Counted from the stretch's first letter, positions 1 to 8,579 are shown. The stretch is DNA of 64,000 nucleotides from Seongchinamella unica (GCF_004354085.1 NZ_SMSE01000001.1:109335-173334); one strand, 5' to 3'. The notes: generated by a model not told the origin, from the letters alone. Program-made: numbers and translations.

Positions 1-687
1 GGCACGCCGGGGGTCATCCAGGGTTCGACCCTCGCCAATACAGACCCGGGCCTCGTGGGCCTCGAACTCTGAAGCATCGAGGAAACGCACATCGTTGGTG
101 GCAACCACGGGACACTGCAGTTCCTCTGCCAGGGCGACGGCACCGTGCAGGTGAGTCTCATCCCCTTCCCGGCCGGTGCGGTGCAGTTCCAGGTAATAGC
201 GCTGCGGGTATAACTGCATCCAATAGCGCGCGCGCTCACGGGCGAGCTCCGGCTTTTCACCCAGTATTGCCTGTCCCACATCGCCCTGGGCACCCGCGGA
301 GAGGGCGATAACGCCGTCGGCACATTGCTCCAGCCAGACCTTCTGTACATGGGGTACGCCCAGGTACTGGCCGTCGGTGTAGGCGCGGGAAATCAACAGG
401 GTCAGGTTTTTGTAGCCCCGCTCATTCATGGCCAGCAGGCACAGTGGGTAGGTGCGCTCGGGGTCGTCCGCATCCAGGACTTTCAGGTCCACGCCAAAGA
501 CAGGCTGGACGCCGGCGGCAACCGCGGCCTTGTGCGCCTTGACCAGGCCGTAGAAATTGCAGAAATCCGTTACCGCCACTGCCGGCATGCCAAGTTCGGC
601 AACACGGCTCATCAGCGGCTTCAGCCGAACCAGCCCGTCGACGATGGAGAATTCAGAGTGGAGGCGCAGATGTACAAACGATGTCAT
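1..687 (-). CDS. dnaE: DNA polymerase III alpha subunit, N-terminal part (cut by window edge)
   Basis: Read on the minus strand from ATG at 687, the frame is open for 229 codons to the window edge, so this is only the N-terminal fifth of a protein of about 1,160 residues. It carries the PHP domain that opens replicative alpha subunits: HLRLHSEFS near residue 7, a GMPAVAVTDF strand, the NLTLLISRAY helix, and ATNDVRF near residue 200. These line up closely with E. coli DnaE, whose subunit is the catalytic polymerase of the replisome. No good Shine-Dalgarno is visible just upstream of the ATG. The neighbour sspB lies downstream of the divergent-free gap 688-875, where I see no gene. In E. coli dnaE sits in the lpx cluster, so its position beside sspB is a local rearrangement. 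Confidence 0.93.
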   Translation of the reverse strand, partial: MTSFVHLRLHSEFSIVDGLVRLKPLMSRVAELGMPAVAVTDFCNFYGLVKAHKAAVAAGVQPVFGVDLKVLDADDPERTYPLCLLAMNERGYKNLTLLISRAYTDGQYLGVPHVQKVWLEQCADGVIALSAGAQGDVGQAILGEKPELARERARYWMQLYPQRYYLELHRTGREGDETHLHGAVALAEELQCPVVATNDVRFLDASEFEAHEARVCIGEGRTLDDPRRA

Positions 688-875
688 TGGGAAAGTGTAA
701 CGCCGAAGCCTGCCCGGGGGCTAGAACTATGCCGTGCTGATGTCGGTGGTGGTGCGAACGCTCCGGATTTCGGGCTGTGTGGGACTCTGAATCCCGCGAT
801 GGCGGACCAGGGCCTGCGCGGGGATGACGCTAGAAAGATCAGGGATGACGGGTGCGGGGCGTTACCCGGCCGATA

Positions 876-1271
876 TCACTTCACTATCTTCAGTGAAGGC
901 CTGCCCTCAGGCTTTGGCGGTTCCGGCGGTTCATCGTCCGGGGGGATATCGCCGGCTTCTTCCGGCTCGAAAACCATGCCCTGGCCATTCTCGCGGGCGT
1001 AAATCCCGATCACCGCGTTAACCGGCACGTAGATATCCGTGGCCACGCCACCGAAGCGGCCGTTGAAAGCGACGGCGTCATTGGAGATGTTCAGATCCAC
1101 CACCGCGGTGGGGGAAATGTTGAGCACGATCTGCCCGTCTTTCACATACTGCTCGGGCACCATGACATCGTCGATGCCGGCATCGACGAGAATATAGGGG
1201 GTACAGCCATTGTCCACGATCCACTCATAGAGTGCCCGCATGATGTAGGGACGACTGGGAGTCATGGACAT
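876..1271 (-). CDS. sspB: ClpXP protease specificity-enhancing factor SspB
   Basis: SspB is the adaptor that binds ssrA-tagged proteins released by ribosome rescue and delivers them to ClpXP. The 131-residue product has the full two-part architecture. The N-terminal substrate-binding domain includes RPYIMRALYEWIVDN, DGQIVLNISP, FNGRFGG and IYARENGQGMVFEPE. A short acidic, proline-rich linker follows, then the C-terminal ClpX-docking tail GRPSLKIVK, which matches E. coli GRPALRVVK. The linker is shorter than in E. coli (165 residues). It lies 30 bases downstream of sspA on the same strand, the usual sspA-sspB operon order. A start two codons in (MTPSRP) is also possible. Confidence 0.96.
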   Translation of the reverse strand: MSMTPSRPYIMRALYEWIVDNGCTPYILVDAGIDDVMVPEQYVKDGQIVLNISPTAVVDLNISNDAVAFNGRFGGVATDIYVPVNAVIGIYARENGQGMVFEPEEAGDIPPDDEPPEPPKPEGRPSLKIVK

Positions 1272-1301
1272 CCGTATGCGCGTGCCGGCAGGGGCGCTCG
1301 C

Positions 1302-1934
1302 CTAGGAGCGCATCTCCCGCTCCTGCTCAGACAGGCTTTCCTGGAAGGATTCCCGGGCAAACAGTGTGTCCATGTAAGCCAGCAACGGCTTGGTCTGCTT
1401 GGAAGAGCGGATATCGATACCCAGCGACGGCAGGCGCCACAGGATGGGGGCGATACAACAGTCCACCAGGGTAAATTCCTCGCTCATGAAGAACGGCTTC
1501 TCGGCGAAGATCGGGGCGATCGCGGTGATGCCCTCCTTCAGCTCTTTGGACGCCTTCTTGATGACGTTGTCACTGCGGGTCGTCAGTATTGAATCTACCA
1601 GCGAACACCAGTCTTTCTCTATGCGGTGGATCAGCAGGCGGCTCTCGGCGCGGGCCACCGGATAAACCGGCAACAGCGGTGGATGCGGGAAGCGCTCGTC
1701 CAGGTATTCCATCATCACCTTGGACTCGTACAACACCAGGTCACGGTCCACCAGGGTGGGCAGGCTGTTGTAGGGGTTCAGTTCCGAAAGTTCTTCCGGA
1801 GGGTGAGCGGAGTCCGCTTCTATCAGGTCGACCGTAACGCCCTTCTCGGCGAGGACAATGCGTACTCGGTGACTGTAGTGACTGGTTGGATCGGAAAAAA
1901 AGATCATAGAAGATCGCTTTGCCACAACACCCAT
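1302..1934 (-). CDS. sspA: Stringent starvation protein A (GST-fold, RNA polymerase-associated)
   Basis: SspA is a glutathione-S-transferase-fold protein that binds RNA polymerase holoenzyme during starvation and acid stress in E. coli; it has no GST activity. The 210-residue product has an N-terminal thioredoxin-like domain ([22 protein letters not shown]) and the helical domain with the conserved stretches [23 protein letters not shown] and HRIEKDW. It ends in the family's EREMRS tail. I chose ATG 1934 (MGVVAKRS), which matches the E. coli N-terminus; the frame is open for 18 more codons upstream but that part is not family-like. It is separated from the bc1 operon upstream by a hairpin terminator at 1961-1993. 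Confidence 0.96.
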   Translation of the reverse strand: MGVVAKRSSMIFFSDPTSHYSHRVRIVLAEKGVTVDLIEADSAHPPEELSELNPYNSLPTLVDRDLVLYESKVMMEYLDERFPHPPLLPVYPVARAESRLLIHRIEKDWCSLVDSILTTRSDNVIKKASKELKEGITAIAPIFAEKPFFMSEEFTLVDCCIAPILWRLPSLGIDIRSSKQTKPLLAYMDTLFARESFQESLSEQEREMRS

Positions 1935-1960
1935 CGAAAATTCCTCAGTTGATTTTCTTG

Positions 1961-1993
1961 AAAATACAAAGCAGCGTGGCCACGCCACGCTGC
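1961..1993 (-). terminator. Rho-independent terminator after the bc1 operon
   Basis: Nine-base perfect inverted repeat (arms 1971-1979 and 1985-1993, five-base loop). Read on the minus strand it is followed by a T-rich tail (complement of 1961-1970). It lies 20 bases after the petBC stop and before sspA, so it should end the petA-petBC transcript. Confidence 0.7.
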
Positions 1994-2012
1994 GGGGACC
2001 GATCCGCCAGGA

Positions 2013-4052
2013 TCAGTGAACGTCTTTCCAGTACTCGCGATTAAGCAGCCAGGCAAAGACGAAGAACAAGGTGATAAACAACAGCACAAAAATACCCATG
2101 CGCTCGCGCTCGGCAGCGATCGGCTCGGCGGTATAGGCCAGGAAGTTGGTCAGATCGTACATGGCGCCGTCAAACTCTTCCGGGGTCATGCTACCTTCGG
2201 TAGTGATATTGAACTTACCACAGGGGTCTTCGAGAATATCCTCGCCGGTCAGCGGGTCACGCTTCACACCACCGTTGGACGCCTTGACCGGTCCCATGGC
2301 GCACTCCTGCATTCCCTGCACTTCAAGCATCACGTGGGGCATACCCACGTCCTTGAACACCCGGTTGTTGACGCCATAGGGGCGGCTGTCGTCACGGTAA
2401 AAATTGCGCAGGTAGGTATACAGCCACTCGGGCTGGCGCGCCCGGGACACCAGGGTCAGGTCGGGGGGGTTTGCACCGAACCAGATCTTGGCCGTACGGT
2501 CATCCATGGCGTTGTCCATCAGCTCACCGATCTTGACGCCCGGGTCGAACATCAGGTTGGCTTCCATAATGTCATCGGGAATGCCAAGGTCAGCCGCCAC
2601 CCGGTTGTAGCGGGAGTACTTGAGCGAGTGGCAGCCCATGCAGTAGTTCATATACAGCTTGGCGCCGTTCTGCAGCGAGGCCTTGTCAGCCGGATCGGCG
2701 CTGAACTCGTCACAGGGAATGGCACCGCACTTGTAGGCGGACTCAGCACCCACCGCCTTCAGCGGCAGAATGGTCAGCGCCAGGATCAGCACCAGGCCGC
2801 CCATACTGCCCCAGAAGCCGATACCGCCGTCCATGGTGACACGTTCGGGCACCGGCTTGGTCTTGTCCAGTGACGTCCAGATGGGCATCAGCAGGAAGAA
2901 GGCGAAGTAGAACACAGAGCAGATCTGGGCCAGGAAGGTGCGCGCCGGCGTTGGCGCCTTCACACCCAGCACACCGAGGATCAGGAAGCTGGCGACGAAC
3001 AGTACCAGCATCACCTTGGTGATGTTGCCACGATAACGCCAGGACTTCACCGGACTGCGGTCCAGCCAGGGCAACAGGAAGGGAATAGCCACGGAGGCGG
3101 CGAAGAACACAAAGCCCCAGAATTTGTCTGGCACGGCACGCAACACAGAGTAGAACGGAGTGAAATACCACACCGGCGCGATGTGATCGGGGGTCTTCAG
3201 GCCGTTGGCTTCTTCAAAGTTGGCAAACTCCAGGAAGTAACCGCCCATCTCCGGCAGGAAGAAAATTATCGCGCAGAAAATAAACAGGAATACCGCAATA
3301 GCCTGCAGGTCGTGAACCGTGTAGTAGGGATGGAAGGCAACGCCATCCAGCGGCACTCCGTTGTCATCCTTGTTTTTCTTGATGTCGACACCGTCGGGGT
3401 TGTTGGAACCGACTTCGTGCAGCGCCAGCAGGTGCAGGACCACCAGCGCCAGCAGCACGATGGGCAGGGCCACCACATGCAGGGCGAAGAAGCGGTTCAG
3501 GGTGGCGCCTGAGATCAGGTAGTCGCCGCGGATCCAGGTGACGATGTCCTCGCCAACCACGGGAATCGCGCCAAACAGGGAAATAATCACCTGGGCGCCC
3601 CAGTAGGACATCTGGCCCCAGGGCAGCACATAGCCGACAAAGGCTTCGGCCATCAGCACCACGAAGATCAGCATGCCGAAGATCCAGATAAGCTCACGGG
3701 GCTTTTTGTACGAGCCGTACAGCAGGGCGCGGAACATATGCAGGTAAACCACCACGAAGAACGCCGAGGCGCCCGTGGAGTGCATGTAGCGCAACAGCCA
3801 GCCGTAATCCACATCACGCATGATGTATTCCACGGAAGCGAATGCTTCTTCGGCGCTGGGGGTGTAGTTCATGGTCAGCCAGATGCCGGTCAGCAGCTGG
3901 TTAACCAGCACCAGCAGGGACAGGACCCCGAAGAAGTACCAGAAATTGAAGTTCTTGGGCGCGTAGTACTTGCCCATGTGGGTGTCCCAGGCCCGCATAA
4001 TCGGCAGGCGGGCATCAACCCAGTCACGTAATCCAATCAGCATATTATTCAT
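2013..4052 (-). CDS. petBC: Cytochrome b - cytochrome c1 fusion of the bc1 complex
   Basis: One uninterrupted 679-codon frame holds both redox subunits of ubiquinol:cytochrome c oxidoreductase. Residues 1-400 are cytochrome b, with multiple membrane helices, haem-b histidine pairs H91/H192 and H105/H207, and the quinol-site PVWY motif at 293-296. Residues 408-436 look like an internal signal sequence: a hydrophobic stretch ending in AVGA before ESAYKCG. Residues 437-679 are cytochrome c1, with haem-c motif CMGCH at 471-475 and a C-terminal membrane anchor ending LNREYWKDVH. The same arrangement is known for Bradyrhizobium FbcH, whose precursor is cleaved into b and c1. Most gammaproteobacteria have separate petB and petC genes. 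The start overlaps the petA stop by one base. Cleavage here is inference. Confidence 0.95.
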   Translation of the reverse strand: MNNMLIGLRDWVDARLPIMRAWDTHMGKYYAPKNFNFWYFFGVLSLLVLVNQLLTGIWLTMNYTPSAEEAFASVEYIMRDVDYGWLLRYMHSTGASAFFVVVYLHMFRALLYGSYKKPRELIWIFGMLIFVVLMAEAFVGYVLPWGQMSYWGAQVIISLFGAIPVVGEDIVTWIRGDYLISGATLNRFFALHVVALPIVLLALVVLHLLALHEVGSNNPDGVDIKKNKDDNGVPLDGVAFHPYYTVHDLQAIAVFLFIFCAIIFFLPEMGGYFLEFANFEEANGLKTPDHIAPVWYFTPFYSVLRAVPDKFWGFVFFAASVAIPFLLPWLDRSPVKSWRYRGNITKVMLVLFVASFLILGVLGVKAPTPARTFLAQICSVFYFAFFLLMPIWTSLDKTKPVPERVTMDGGIGFWGSMGGLVLILALTILPLKAVGAESAYKCGAIPCDEFSADPADKASLQNGAKLYMNYCMGCHSLKYSRYNRVAADLGIPDDIMEANLMFDPGVKIGELMDNAMDDRTAKIWFGANPPDLTLVSRARQPEWLYTYLRNFYRDDSRPYGVNNRVFKDVGMPHVMLEVQGMQECAMGPVKASNGGVKRDPLTGEDILEDPCGKFNITTEGSMTPEEFDGAMYDLTNFLAYTAEPIAAERERMGIFVLLFITLFFVFAWLLNREYWKDVH

Positions 4053-4648
4053 CAGGCCGCCTCCGTATCCACGCCGATTACCAGCACGTTGTCACCCTCG
4101 AAAGAGTACGGGGGAACCACAAGGTTGGTAGAGGCCGGCACACCAGAGTACACGCGACCGGCAAGGTCAAACTTGGAACCGTGACAGGGACAGAAGAACC
4201 CGCCCAGCCACTCGTCGCCACCGAGATCGGCTGCACCGACTTCGGGGCGGAATTTTGGCGCGCAGCCCAGGTGGGTGCACAAGCCCACCAGCACCAGGAT
4301 TTCCGGCTTGATCGAGCGACCGGTATCGGAAATATAGGCGGGCTGGTCGGAGATTTCGGAATTGGGATCCTTGAGCATGCCGTCCAGCTTGGGCAGGTCC
4401 GCGACCTGCTCGGCGGTGCGGTGCATCACATAGACGGGCTTACCGCGCCACTCCACCACAATCATCTGGCCTGGCTCCAGCTTGCCGATATCAGCCTTCA
4501 CCGGTGCACCGGCGGCCTTGGCCTTGGCAGACGGGTTCCAGGAACCCAGGAAAGGCACCGCCACGCCCACTGCGCCGGCAACGCCTACCACGCTGGTGGC
4601 TGCCGTCAGGAACTTTCTCCTGCCGGTATTTACGCCATCGCTACTCAT
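4052..4648 (-). CDS. petA: Rieske iron-sulfur subunit of the bc1 complex
   Basis: This is the 2Fe-2S subunit that passes electrons from ubiquinol to cytochrome c1 on the periplasmic side. The 198-residue product has a twin-arginine signal-anchor (GRRKFLTAATSV, residues 9-20, then a hydrophobic helix). Both cluster-binding boxes are present: CTHLGC at 124-129 and CPCHGS at 153-158. I chose ATG 4648 because it is preceded by GGGGAG at good spacing and gives the family N-terminus; the 66 extra upstream codons in frame are not family-like. It is first in the operon, followed directly by petBC, and a candidate promoter lies at 4726-4754. Confidence 0.97.
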   Translation of the reverse strand: MSSDGVNTGRRKFLTAATSVVGVAGAVGVAVPFLGSWNPSAKAKAAGAPVKADIGKLEPGQMIVVEWRGKPVYVMHRTAEQVADLPKLDGMLKDPNSEISDQPAYISDTGRSIKPEILVLVGLCTHLGCAPKFRPEVGAADLGGDEWLGGFFCPCHGSKFDLAGRVYSGVPASTNLVVPPYSFEGDNVLVIGVDTEAA

Positions 4649-4725
4649 GCTTTTCTCCCCTAGACTTGAAGCGGCTGGGGCCTGGATTCGGCACCCCGGA
4701 TTCCGCTTCTCACAAAATGGTGCAA

Positions 4726-4754
4726 ATACTAATGATTTTACCCCTTTGTTACAA
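4726..4754 (-). promoter_or_regulatory. Candidate sigma-70 promoter for petA-petBC
   Basis: Read on the minus strand, TTGTAA (4749-4754) and TAGTAT (4726-4731) are 17 bases apart, four of six matches to each consensus box. They lie about 78 bases before the petA start. The same TAGTAT box with 17-base spacing occurs before rplM. The match is moderate and untested. Confidence 0.4.
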
Positions 4755-4878
4755 GGTAAACGCCTTGATTCCAAAGACTTTTGAGGGGTAATTTGCACTG
4801 AATCAATGGCAAATCCGGGACAGGGACCGCCAGCGCTTGCAAGCACGCACCCAGTGCGTTTTGCCAGGCAGGTTCCGG

Positions 4879-4916
4879 CCCTCTTTGCGGGCAGGGTCTG
4901 CCCCTCTTTACGGGCA
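4879..4916. repeat. Two-copy imperfect 15-base direct repeat
   Basis: CCCTCTTTGCGGGCA at 4879-4893 recurs as CCCTCTTTACGGGCA at 4902-4916, one mismatch, 23-base period. Between them GGGCA...TGCCC can pair as a small hairpin. It lies immediately beside the rpsI terminator. No function is evident. Confidence 0.5.
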
Positions 4917-4917
4917 T

Positions 4918-4954
4918 AAAAAAACGCCCACCCGGCACTCGGGCGGACGTTTTT
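4918..4954 (-). terminator. Rho-independent terminator after rplM-rpsI
   Basis: A ten-base-pair GC-rich stem (two G-T pairs) with a five-base loop is flanked by an A run and a T run, so on the minus strand the stem is followed by seven T residues. It lies 40 bases beyond the rpsI stop. The structure is symmetrical enough to work on either strand, but no plus-strand gene leads into it. Confidence 0.8.
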
Positions 4955-4993
4955 GACTCTGTCCTGACACCCCGGTTCCGGGGCACCTCCAGC

Positions 4994-5386
4994 TTAACGC
5001 TTGGAGAACTGGGGACGCTTGCGCGCCTTGCGCAGGCCGACCTTCTTCCGTTCAACCTCACGGGCGTCACGGGTGACGTAACCGGCACCGCGCAGGGTCG
5101 GACGCAGGGACTCGTCGTACTCCATCAGCGCACGGGTGATGCCGTGGCGGATCGCACCGGCCTGGCCGAAGCTGCCACCACCGGCAACGGTCACGTTGAT
5201 GTCGAATTTGTCATTCAATTCAACAAGTTCCAGCGGCTGGCGCACAATCATCCGCGCCACTTCACGACCGAAATACTGGTCCAGCGGACGCTTGTTGATG
5301 GTGATATTGCCCGCGCCATTCTGCAGAAAGACACGCGCGGTGGAGGTCTTGCGACGTCCGGTTCCGTAATATTGGGTAGCTGACAT
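4994..5386 (-). CDS. rpsI: 30S ribosomal protein S9
   Basis: S9 is a small-subunit protein whose C-terminal tail contacts the P-site tRNA. The 130-residue product has standard length and motifs: [17 protein letters not shown] at the start, [14 protein letters not shown] in the middle, and the basic tail ending [14 protein letters not shown]. The terminal Lys-Arg that reaches the tRNA is intact. It follows rplM by 12 bases in the conserved L13-S9 operon and ends at the terminator 4918-4954. Confidence 0.98.
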   Translation of the reverse strand: MSATQYYGTGRRKTSTARVFLQNGAGNITINKRPLDQYFGREVARMIVRQPLELVELNDKFDINVTVAGGGSFGQAGAIRHGITRALMEYDESLRPTLRGAGYVTRDAREVERKKVGLRKARKRPQFSKR

Positions 5387-5398
5387 AGATAATATCCG

Positions 5399-5827
5399 TT
5401 AAATGTTCAGTGCCTGAGGCTGCTGTGCGGCGTGGGGATGCTCGTTACCCGCGTACACTTTCAGCTTTTTGAACATGGCGCGACCCAGCGGGTTACGCGG
5501 CAACATGCCCTTGACCGCACCCTGGATAACACGCTCAGGGGCCTTGTCGATCAATTTCTCGAAGGAAATTGATTTCAGGCCGCCGGGGTATCCGGTGTGG
5601 CTGTGGTAAATCTTGTCGGTCGCCTTGGCGCCGGTTACACGTATTTTCTCAGCGTTGATCACGACGATGTAGTCGCCGGTGTCCACGTGAGGGGTGTATT
5701 CGGGCTTGTGCTTACCGCGCAGACGATGCGCAATTTCACTGGCCAGGCGCCCCAGGGTCTTGTCAGAGGCGTCGACCACGAACCAGTCGCGGGACACATC
5801 TTCGGCTTTAGCGCTATAAGTTTTCAT
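5399..5827 (-). CDS. rplM: 50S ribosomal protein L13
   Basis: L13 is an early-assembly protein of the large subunit. The 142-residue product begins [20 protein letters not shown] and carries [34 protein letters not shown] and the [20 protein letters not shown] segment. ATG 5827 was chosen because AGGCGG precedes it and the length equals that of E. coli L13; the frame is open 20 codons further upstream with no family match. It is first in the rplM-rpsI operon, with a good promoter at 5869-5897. In E. coli L13 can repress its own operon; whether the short leader here does so cannot be seen. Confidence 0.98.
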   Translation of the reverse strand: MKTYSAKAEDVSRDWFVVDASDKTLGRLASEIAHRLRGKHKPEYTPHVDTGDYIVVINAEKIRVTGAKATDKIYHSHTGYPGGLKSISFEKLIDKAPERVIQGAVKGMLPRNPLGRAMFKKLKVYAGNEHPHAAQQPQALNI

Positions 5828-5868
5828 CAATAACCGCCTCTTGGAGGGCTCCAATTTCGAGAGCGCGA

Positions 5869-5897
5869 ATACTAACCAACAGACCACCCCTTTTCAA
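5869..5897 (-). promoter_or_regulatory. Candidate sigma-70 promoter for rplM-rpsI
   Basis: On the minus strand TTGAAA (5892-5897, five of six) and TAGTAT (5869-5874, four of six) are 17 bases apart. They lie about 42 bases before the rplM start, leaving a short leader that contains the AGGCGG ribosome-binding site. Confidence 0.5.
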
Positions 5898-5981
5898 GCG
5901 GAAAAACGAATAATTTTCGCTACTTACCGCGGCGATCCGGGACCGCCGGAATGGCAATATTACCGCTTTTGCGGAGCCACC

Positions 5982-7082
5982 TCAGGGGCGGTGCTCGCGG
6001 GCCAGGTATTCGTGGGACTGCATCTCCTGCAGGCGCGACAGGGTGCGCTGGAACTCGAACTCCAGGCTGCCGCCGCTGTAGAGCTCCAGCAGGGGCTTTT
6101 CCGCGGCCATCACCAGCTTGACGTTGCGGTCGTAGAATTCATCCACCAGGTTGATAAAGCGACGCGCCTGATCGTTCAGGTCCGGGCCCAGTTCCGGCAC
6201 ACCGGAGAGCAATACCGCATGAAATATACGCGCCAGCTCGATGTAGTCCGCTGGCGATCGCGGACCATCGCAGAGCTCGCCAAAATCAAACCAGGCCACA
6301 TCGTCCGCAAGACAGCGCACCGTCAGGTAGCGGCCGTTGATCTGGATGCGCTCCCAGTGCTTTCCCGCCTCCACCGCCAGGGCGTCAAAGCTTTCCCGCA
6401 GGCTGATATCGGCGGCCTCATCCAGCGGGCAGTGGTACAACTCGGCCTGCTGCAGGGTGCGCAGGCGATAGTCGATACCGGCATCCACATTGACGACCCG
6501 GGTATACTTTTCCACCAGTGCGATGGCGGGCAGGAAACGCTGGCGCTGCAGGCCGTTCTCGTACAGCTTTTCAGGCATGATATTGGAGGTGGCCACCAGG
6601 GTCACGCCGCGGGCAAACAGGGCTTGCATCAGGCCGCCCAGAATCATCGCATCACCAATGTCGGTGACAAAGAACTCATCGAAACAGACCACCAGGGCTT
6701 CCTCGGCCAGCCTGTCGGCCACCCGCTCCAGCGGATTGACCACCCCTTCCAGCTCAGTCAGTTCACTGTGGACGCGCTGCATGAAGCGGTGGAAGTGAAC
6801 CCGCAACTTGCGCTCAAAGGGCAGACAGTCATAGAAGTTATCGACCAGGTAGGTCTTTCCCCGGCCCACGCCACCCCACAGGTAGAGGCCGACTTCCGGC
6901 TCCAGCGGCTGTTTGCGAAACTTTTTCAGCAGCGCGGCGAACCCGGACTCCCGGCTGCCGTGACGGGCCAGCAGGCGCTCGTACAAATCCTGCAACAGAC
7001 GCACCGCCTGCTCCTGGGCAGGGTCATGGGAAAACCCCTCCCGCTGGAGATCGGACTGGTAGCGCTGCCAGGGTGTAGGCAT
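5982..7082 (-). CDS. zapE: Cell division ATPase ZapE (AFG1 family)
   Basis: ZapE is an AAA-type ATPase that acts on the FtsZ ring late in division in E. coli and is related to mitochondrial AFG1/LACE1. The 366-residue product has Walker A GGVGRGKT at 70-77, the FYDCLPFERKLRVHFHRFM segment, a Walker B-like VVCFDEFFVTDIGDAM, and the family's VATSNIMPEKLYENGLQR sensor region. ATG 7082 matches the family N-terminus (PWQRYQSDLQR); an in-frame extension of 22 codons was rejected. It is divergent from zapG, another division-linked gene, as in E. coli. Confidence 0.95.
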   Translation of the reverse strand: MPTPWQRYQSDLQREGFSHDPAQEQAVRLLQDLYERLLARHGSRESGFAALLKKFRKQPLEPEVGLYLWGGVGRGKTYLVDNFYDCLPFERKLRVHFHRFMQRVHSELTELEGVVNPLERVADRLAEEALVVCFDEFFVTDIGDAMILGGLMQALFARGVTLVATSNIMPEKLYENGLQRQRFLPAIALVEKYTRVVNVDAGIDYRLRTLQQAELYHCPLDEAADISLRESFDALAVEAGKHWERIQINGRYLTVRCLADDVAWFDFGELCDGPRSPADYIELARIFHAVLLSGVPELGPDLNDQARRFINLVDEFYDRNVKLVMAAEKPLLELYSGGSLEFEFQRTLSRLQEMQSHEYLAREHRP

Positions 7083-7226
7083 CTGGTTTCCTGTGGGTGG
7101 ATCCGGGCGCCACACTTTAACCACAGCCCCCGCAGATGGCAACGCCACACCGTTACCCTATGGCGCCCCGTGGATACGGGGTATACTGCCCTCCACTTCC
7201 CATCTCATCGGTAAGAGGAACACACC

Positions 7227-7697
7227 GTGTACAGCTTGACTATCGTTATCGTCGGGGCCATTGCCGGGCTCGTCGCAGGACTGGGCCTGGGCACACTGCT
7301 GGGGCGGCGCAGCTCGCCGGCCGGCCAGAAATATCGCGAAGTGGAGCGCAAGCTGGACCAGGTGTTGCAGGACAAAAAACGGTACGAGGACGAGGTGGTT
7401 GAGCATTTCACGGAAACTGCCCGCAAACTCAACAATCTCACCGAGAGCTACCGCGAAGTTCACAACCACCTTGCCAACGGCGCCGCGGAACTTTGCCACG
7501 GTAACGGCCCGGTGGTACTCGACAAGCTGCAGAACCCCACCGATCCGGCGGAGATTCCCGCCGACCTGGCGGTGATCCAGCCCCCACTGGACTATGCCCC
7601 CAAAACGTCGCCCGACGAAAAGGGTATGCTCAACGAGGAATTCGGCCTGGATCGCAATGCGCCGGAGGCGAAAACCGTGGAGACGCCGCGGGGCTGA
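7227..7697 (+). CDS. zapG: ZapG / YhcB (DUF1043) inner-membrane protein
   Basis: The 156-residue product has one N-terminal membrane helix (residues 3-26, glycine-rich), then a predicted coiled-coil cytoplasmic part with the family segment YREVERKLDQVLQDKKRYEDEVVEHF, followed by LAN-GAAELC. The C-terminal third is acidic and proline-rich. YhcB/ZapG in E. coli links division, cell-wall synthesis and envelope growth. The start is GTG at 7227, preceded by AGAGGAA. It is divergent from zapE, with 144 bases between the starts. Confidence 0.9.
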   Translation: MYSLTIVIVGAIAGLVAGLGLGTLLGRRSSPAGQKYREVERKLDQVLQDKKRYEDEVVEHFTETARKLNNLTESYREVHNHLANGAAELCHGNGPVVLDKLQNPTDPAEIPADLAVIQPPLDYAPKTSPDEKGMLNEEFGLDRNAPEAKTVETPRG

Positions 7698-7709
7698 ACC
7701 GGGCCGTCC

Positions 7710-8465
7710 TCAGACCGGGTTATCCTCATCGAAGAACTGGTGTTGCAGGCTGAAGGCCTGCGCCAGCGCTTCTCCGACCGCCTGGACTCCGTAGCGCTCG
7801 GTGGCGTGGTGACCGGCGGCAATATAGGCAATTCCCTCTTCCCGGGCGGTATGCACCGTGGGTTCGGAAATTTCGCCACTGATGAACACGTCGGCACCCG
7901 CTTTCACAGCAGCGTCAATGTACGACTGGGCGGCGCCGGTGCACCAGGCCACCCGCCGCAGTGGCCTGTCGCGCTCGCCGATCAGCAACGGCTGGCGACC
8001 GGTCAGTGATTCCAGCCGCCGGCATAAGTCGCCCGCAGCGATCTCCAGCTCGCCCACATTCCCTACCGATGTCGGATCCTCAGGCTGCAGCGGTTCGGGA
8101 GCACTGATCCCCAGCAGCTGGCCCAGCCTGGCGTTATTACCCAGCTCCGGGTGGGCGTCCAGCGGCAGGTGGTAGGCCAGCAGGCTGACATCATTGCCCA
8201 GCAGTGCCGCCAGCCGGCGCCGCTTCATGCCCACCACCGGCTCCGCCTCGCCTTTCCAGAAATAGCCGTGGTGTACCAGCAGCGCATCGGCGCCCCAGGC
8301 GATGGCCCGGTCCAGCACCCCCTGGTTGGCGGTCACCGCCGTCGCCAGCCGCCGGAGAGTGGGCCGGCCCTCGACTTGCAGCCCATTGGGACAATAGTCG
8401 CGGTACCGCGCCGGTTGCAGGACGTCGTCGAGCCACTGCAGGGCCGAAGAGAGGGAGGTGCTCAT
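7710..8465 (-). CDS. Nif3/YbgI-family dinuclear-metal protein
   Basis: The 251-residue product is a Nif3-like protein (E. coli YbgI, annotated as type 2 GTP cyclohydrolase I). Visible motifs are YCPNGLQVEG near the start, LLVHHGYFWKGE (metal-binding His-His), YHLPLDAHPELGNN, and near the end SGEISEPTVHTAREEGIAYIAAGHHATERYGVQ. These supply the conserved metal-binding His, Asp and Glu residues of a toroidal hexamer. The physiological substrate of the family is not settled. ATG 8465, preceded by AGGAAA, gives the family N-terminus; a 74-codon in-frame extension is not family-like. It is divergent from degS. Confidence 0.92.
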   Translation of the reverse strand: MSTSLSSALQWLDDVLQPARYRDYCPNGLQVEGRPTLRRLATAVTANQGVLDRAIAWGADALLVHHGYFWKGEAEPVVGMKRRRLAALLGNDVSLLAYHLPLDAHPELGNNARLGQLLGISAPEPLQPEDPTSVGNVGELEIAAGDLCRRLESLTGRQPLLIGERDRPLRRVAWCTGAAQSYIDAAVKAGADVFISGEISEPTVHTAREEGIAYIAAGHHATERYGVQAVGEALAQAFSLQHQFFDEDNPV

Positions 8466-8579
8466 ACTTGCTATTTCCTGTTCGCGGGGAGTCCGCTTCA
8501 TATACAATGGCGAAAAAGTCCGCTGACAGCGGAACCACTCAGGGCCTAACTTTACCCCAGGACAGGGCTTAGCCACTAC

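Larger units (their letters stand above)
4649..4993. other. Intergenic region between petA and rpsI
   Basis: This 345-base stretch has no gene. It holds, from the petA side, a candidate promoter for petA (4726-4754), a short imperfect direct repeat (4879-4916) and the rpsI terminator (4918-4954). Possible frames here are AT/GC-mixed and lack family-like sequence or ribosome-binding sites. Confidence 0.7.

Noticed and set aside
688-875. Possible small gene between dnaE and sspB
   Set aside because: Frames here are short, have no ribosome-binding site and no recognisable sequence; the stretch most likely holds only dnaE upstream control signals.
2013-4052. Frameshift or assembly artefact as the cause of the petB-petC fusion
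   Set aside because: The frame is uninterrupted, both halves are complete, and the junction contains a sensible signal-like segment, so a true fusion is the simpler reading, though resequencing could still test it.
5841-7214. Long plus-strand frame opposite zapE
   Set aside because: It is the antisense shadow of a well-supported ZapE gene: composition is GC-skewed with His/Gln-rich filler, and no motif or ribosome-binding site supports it.
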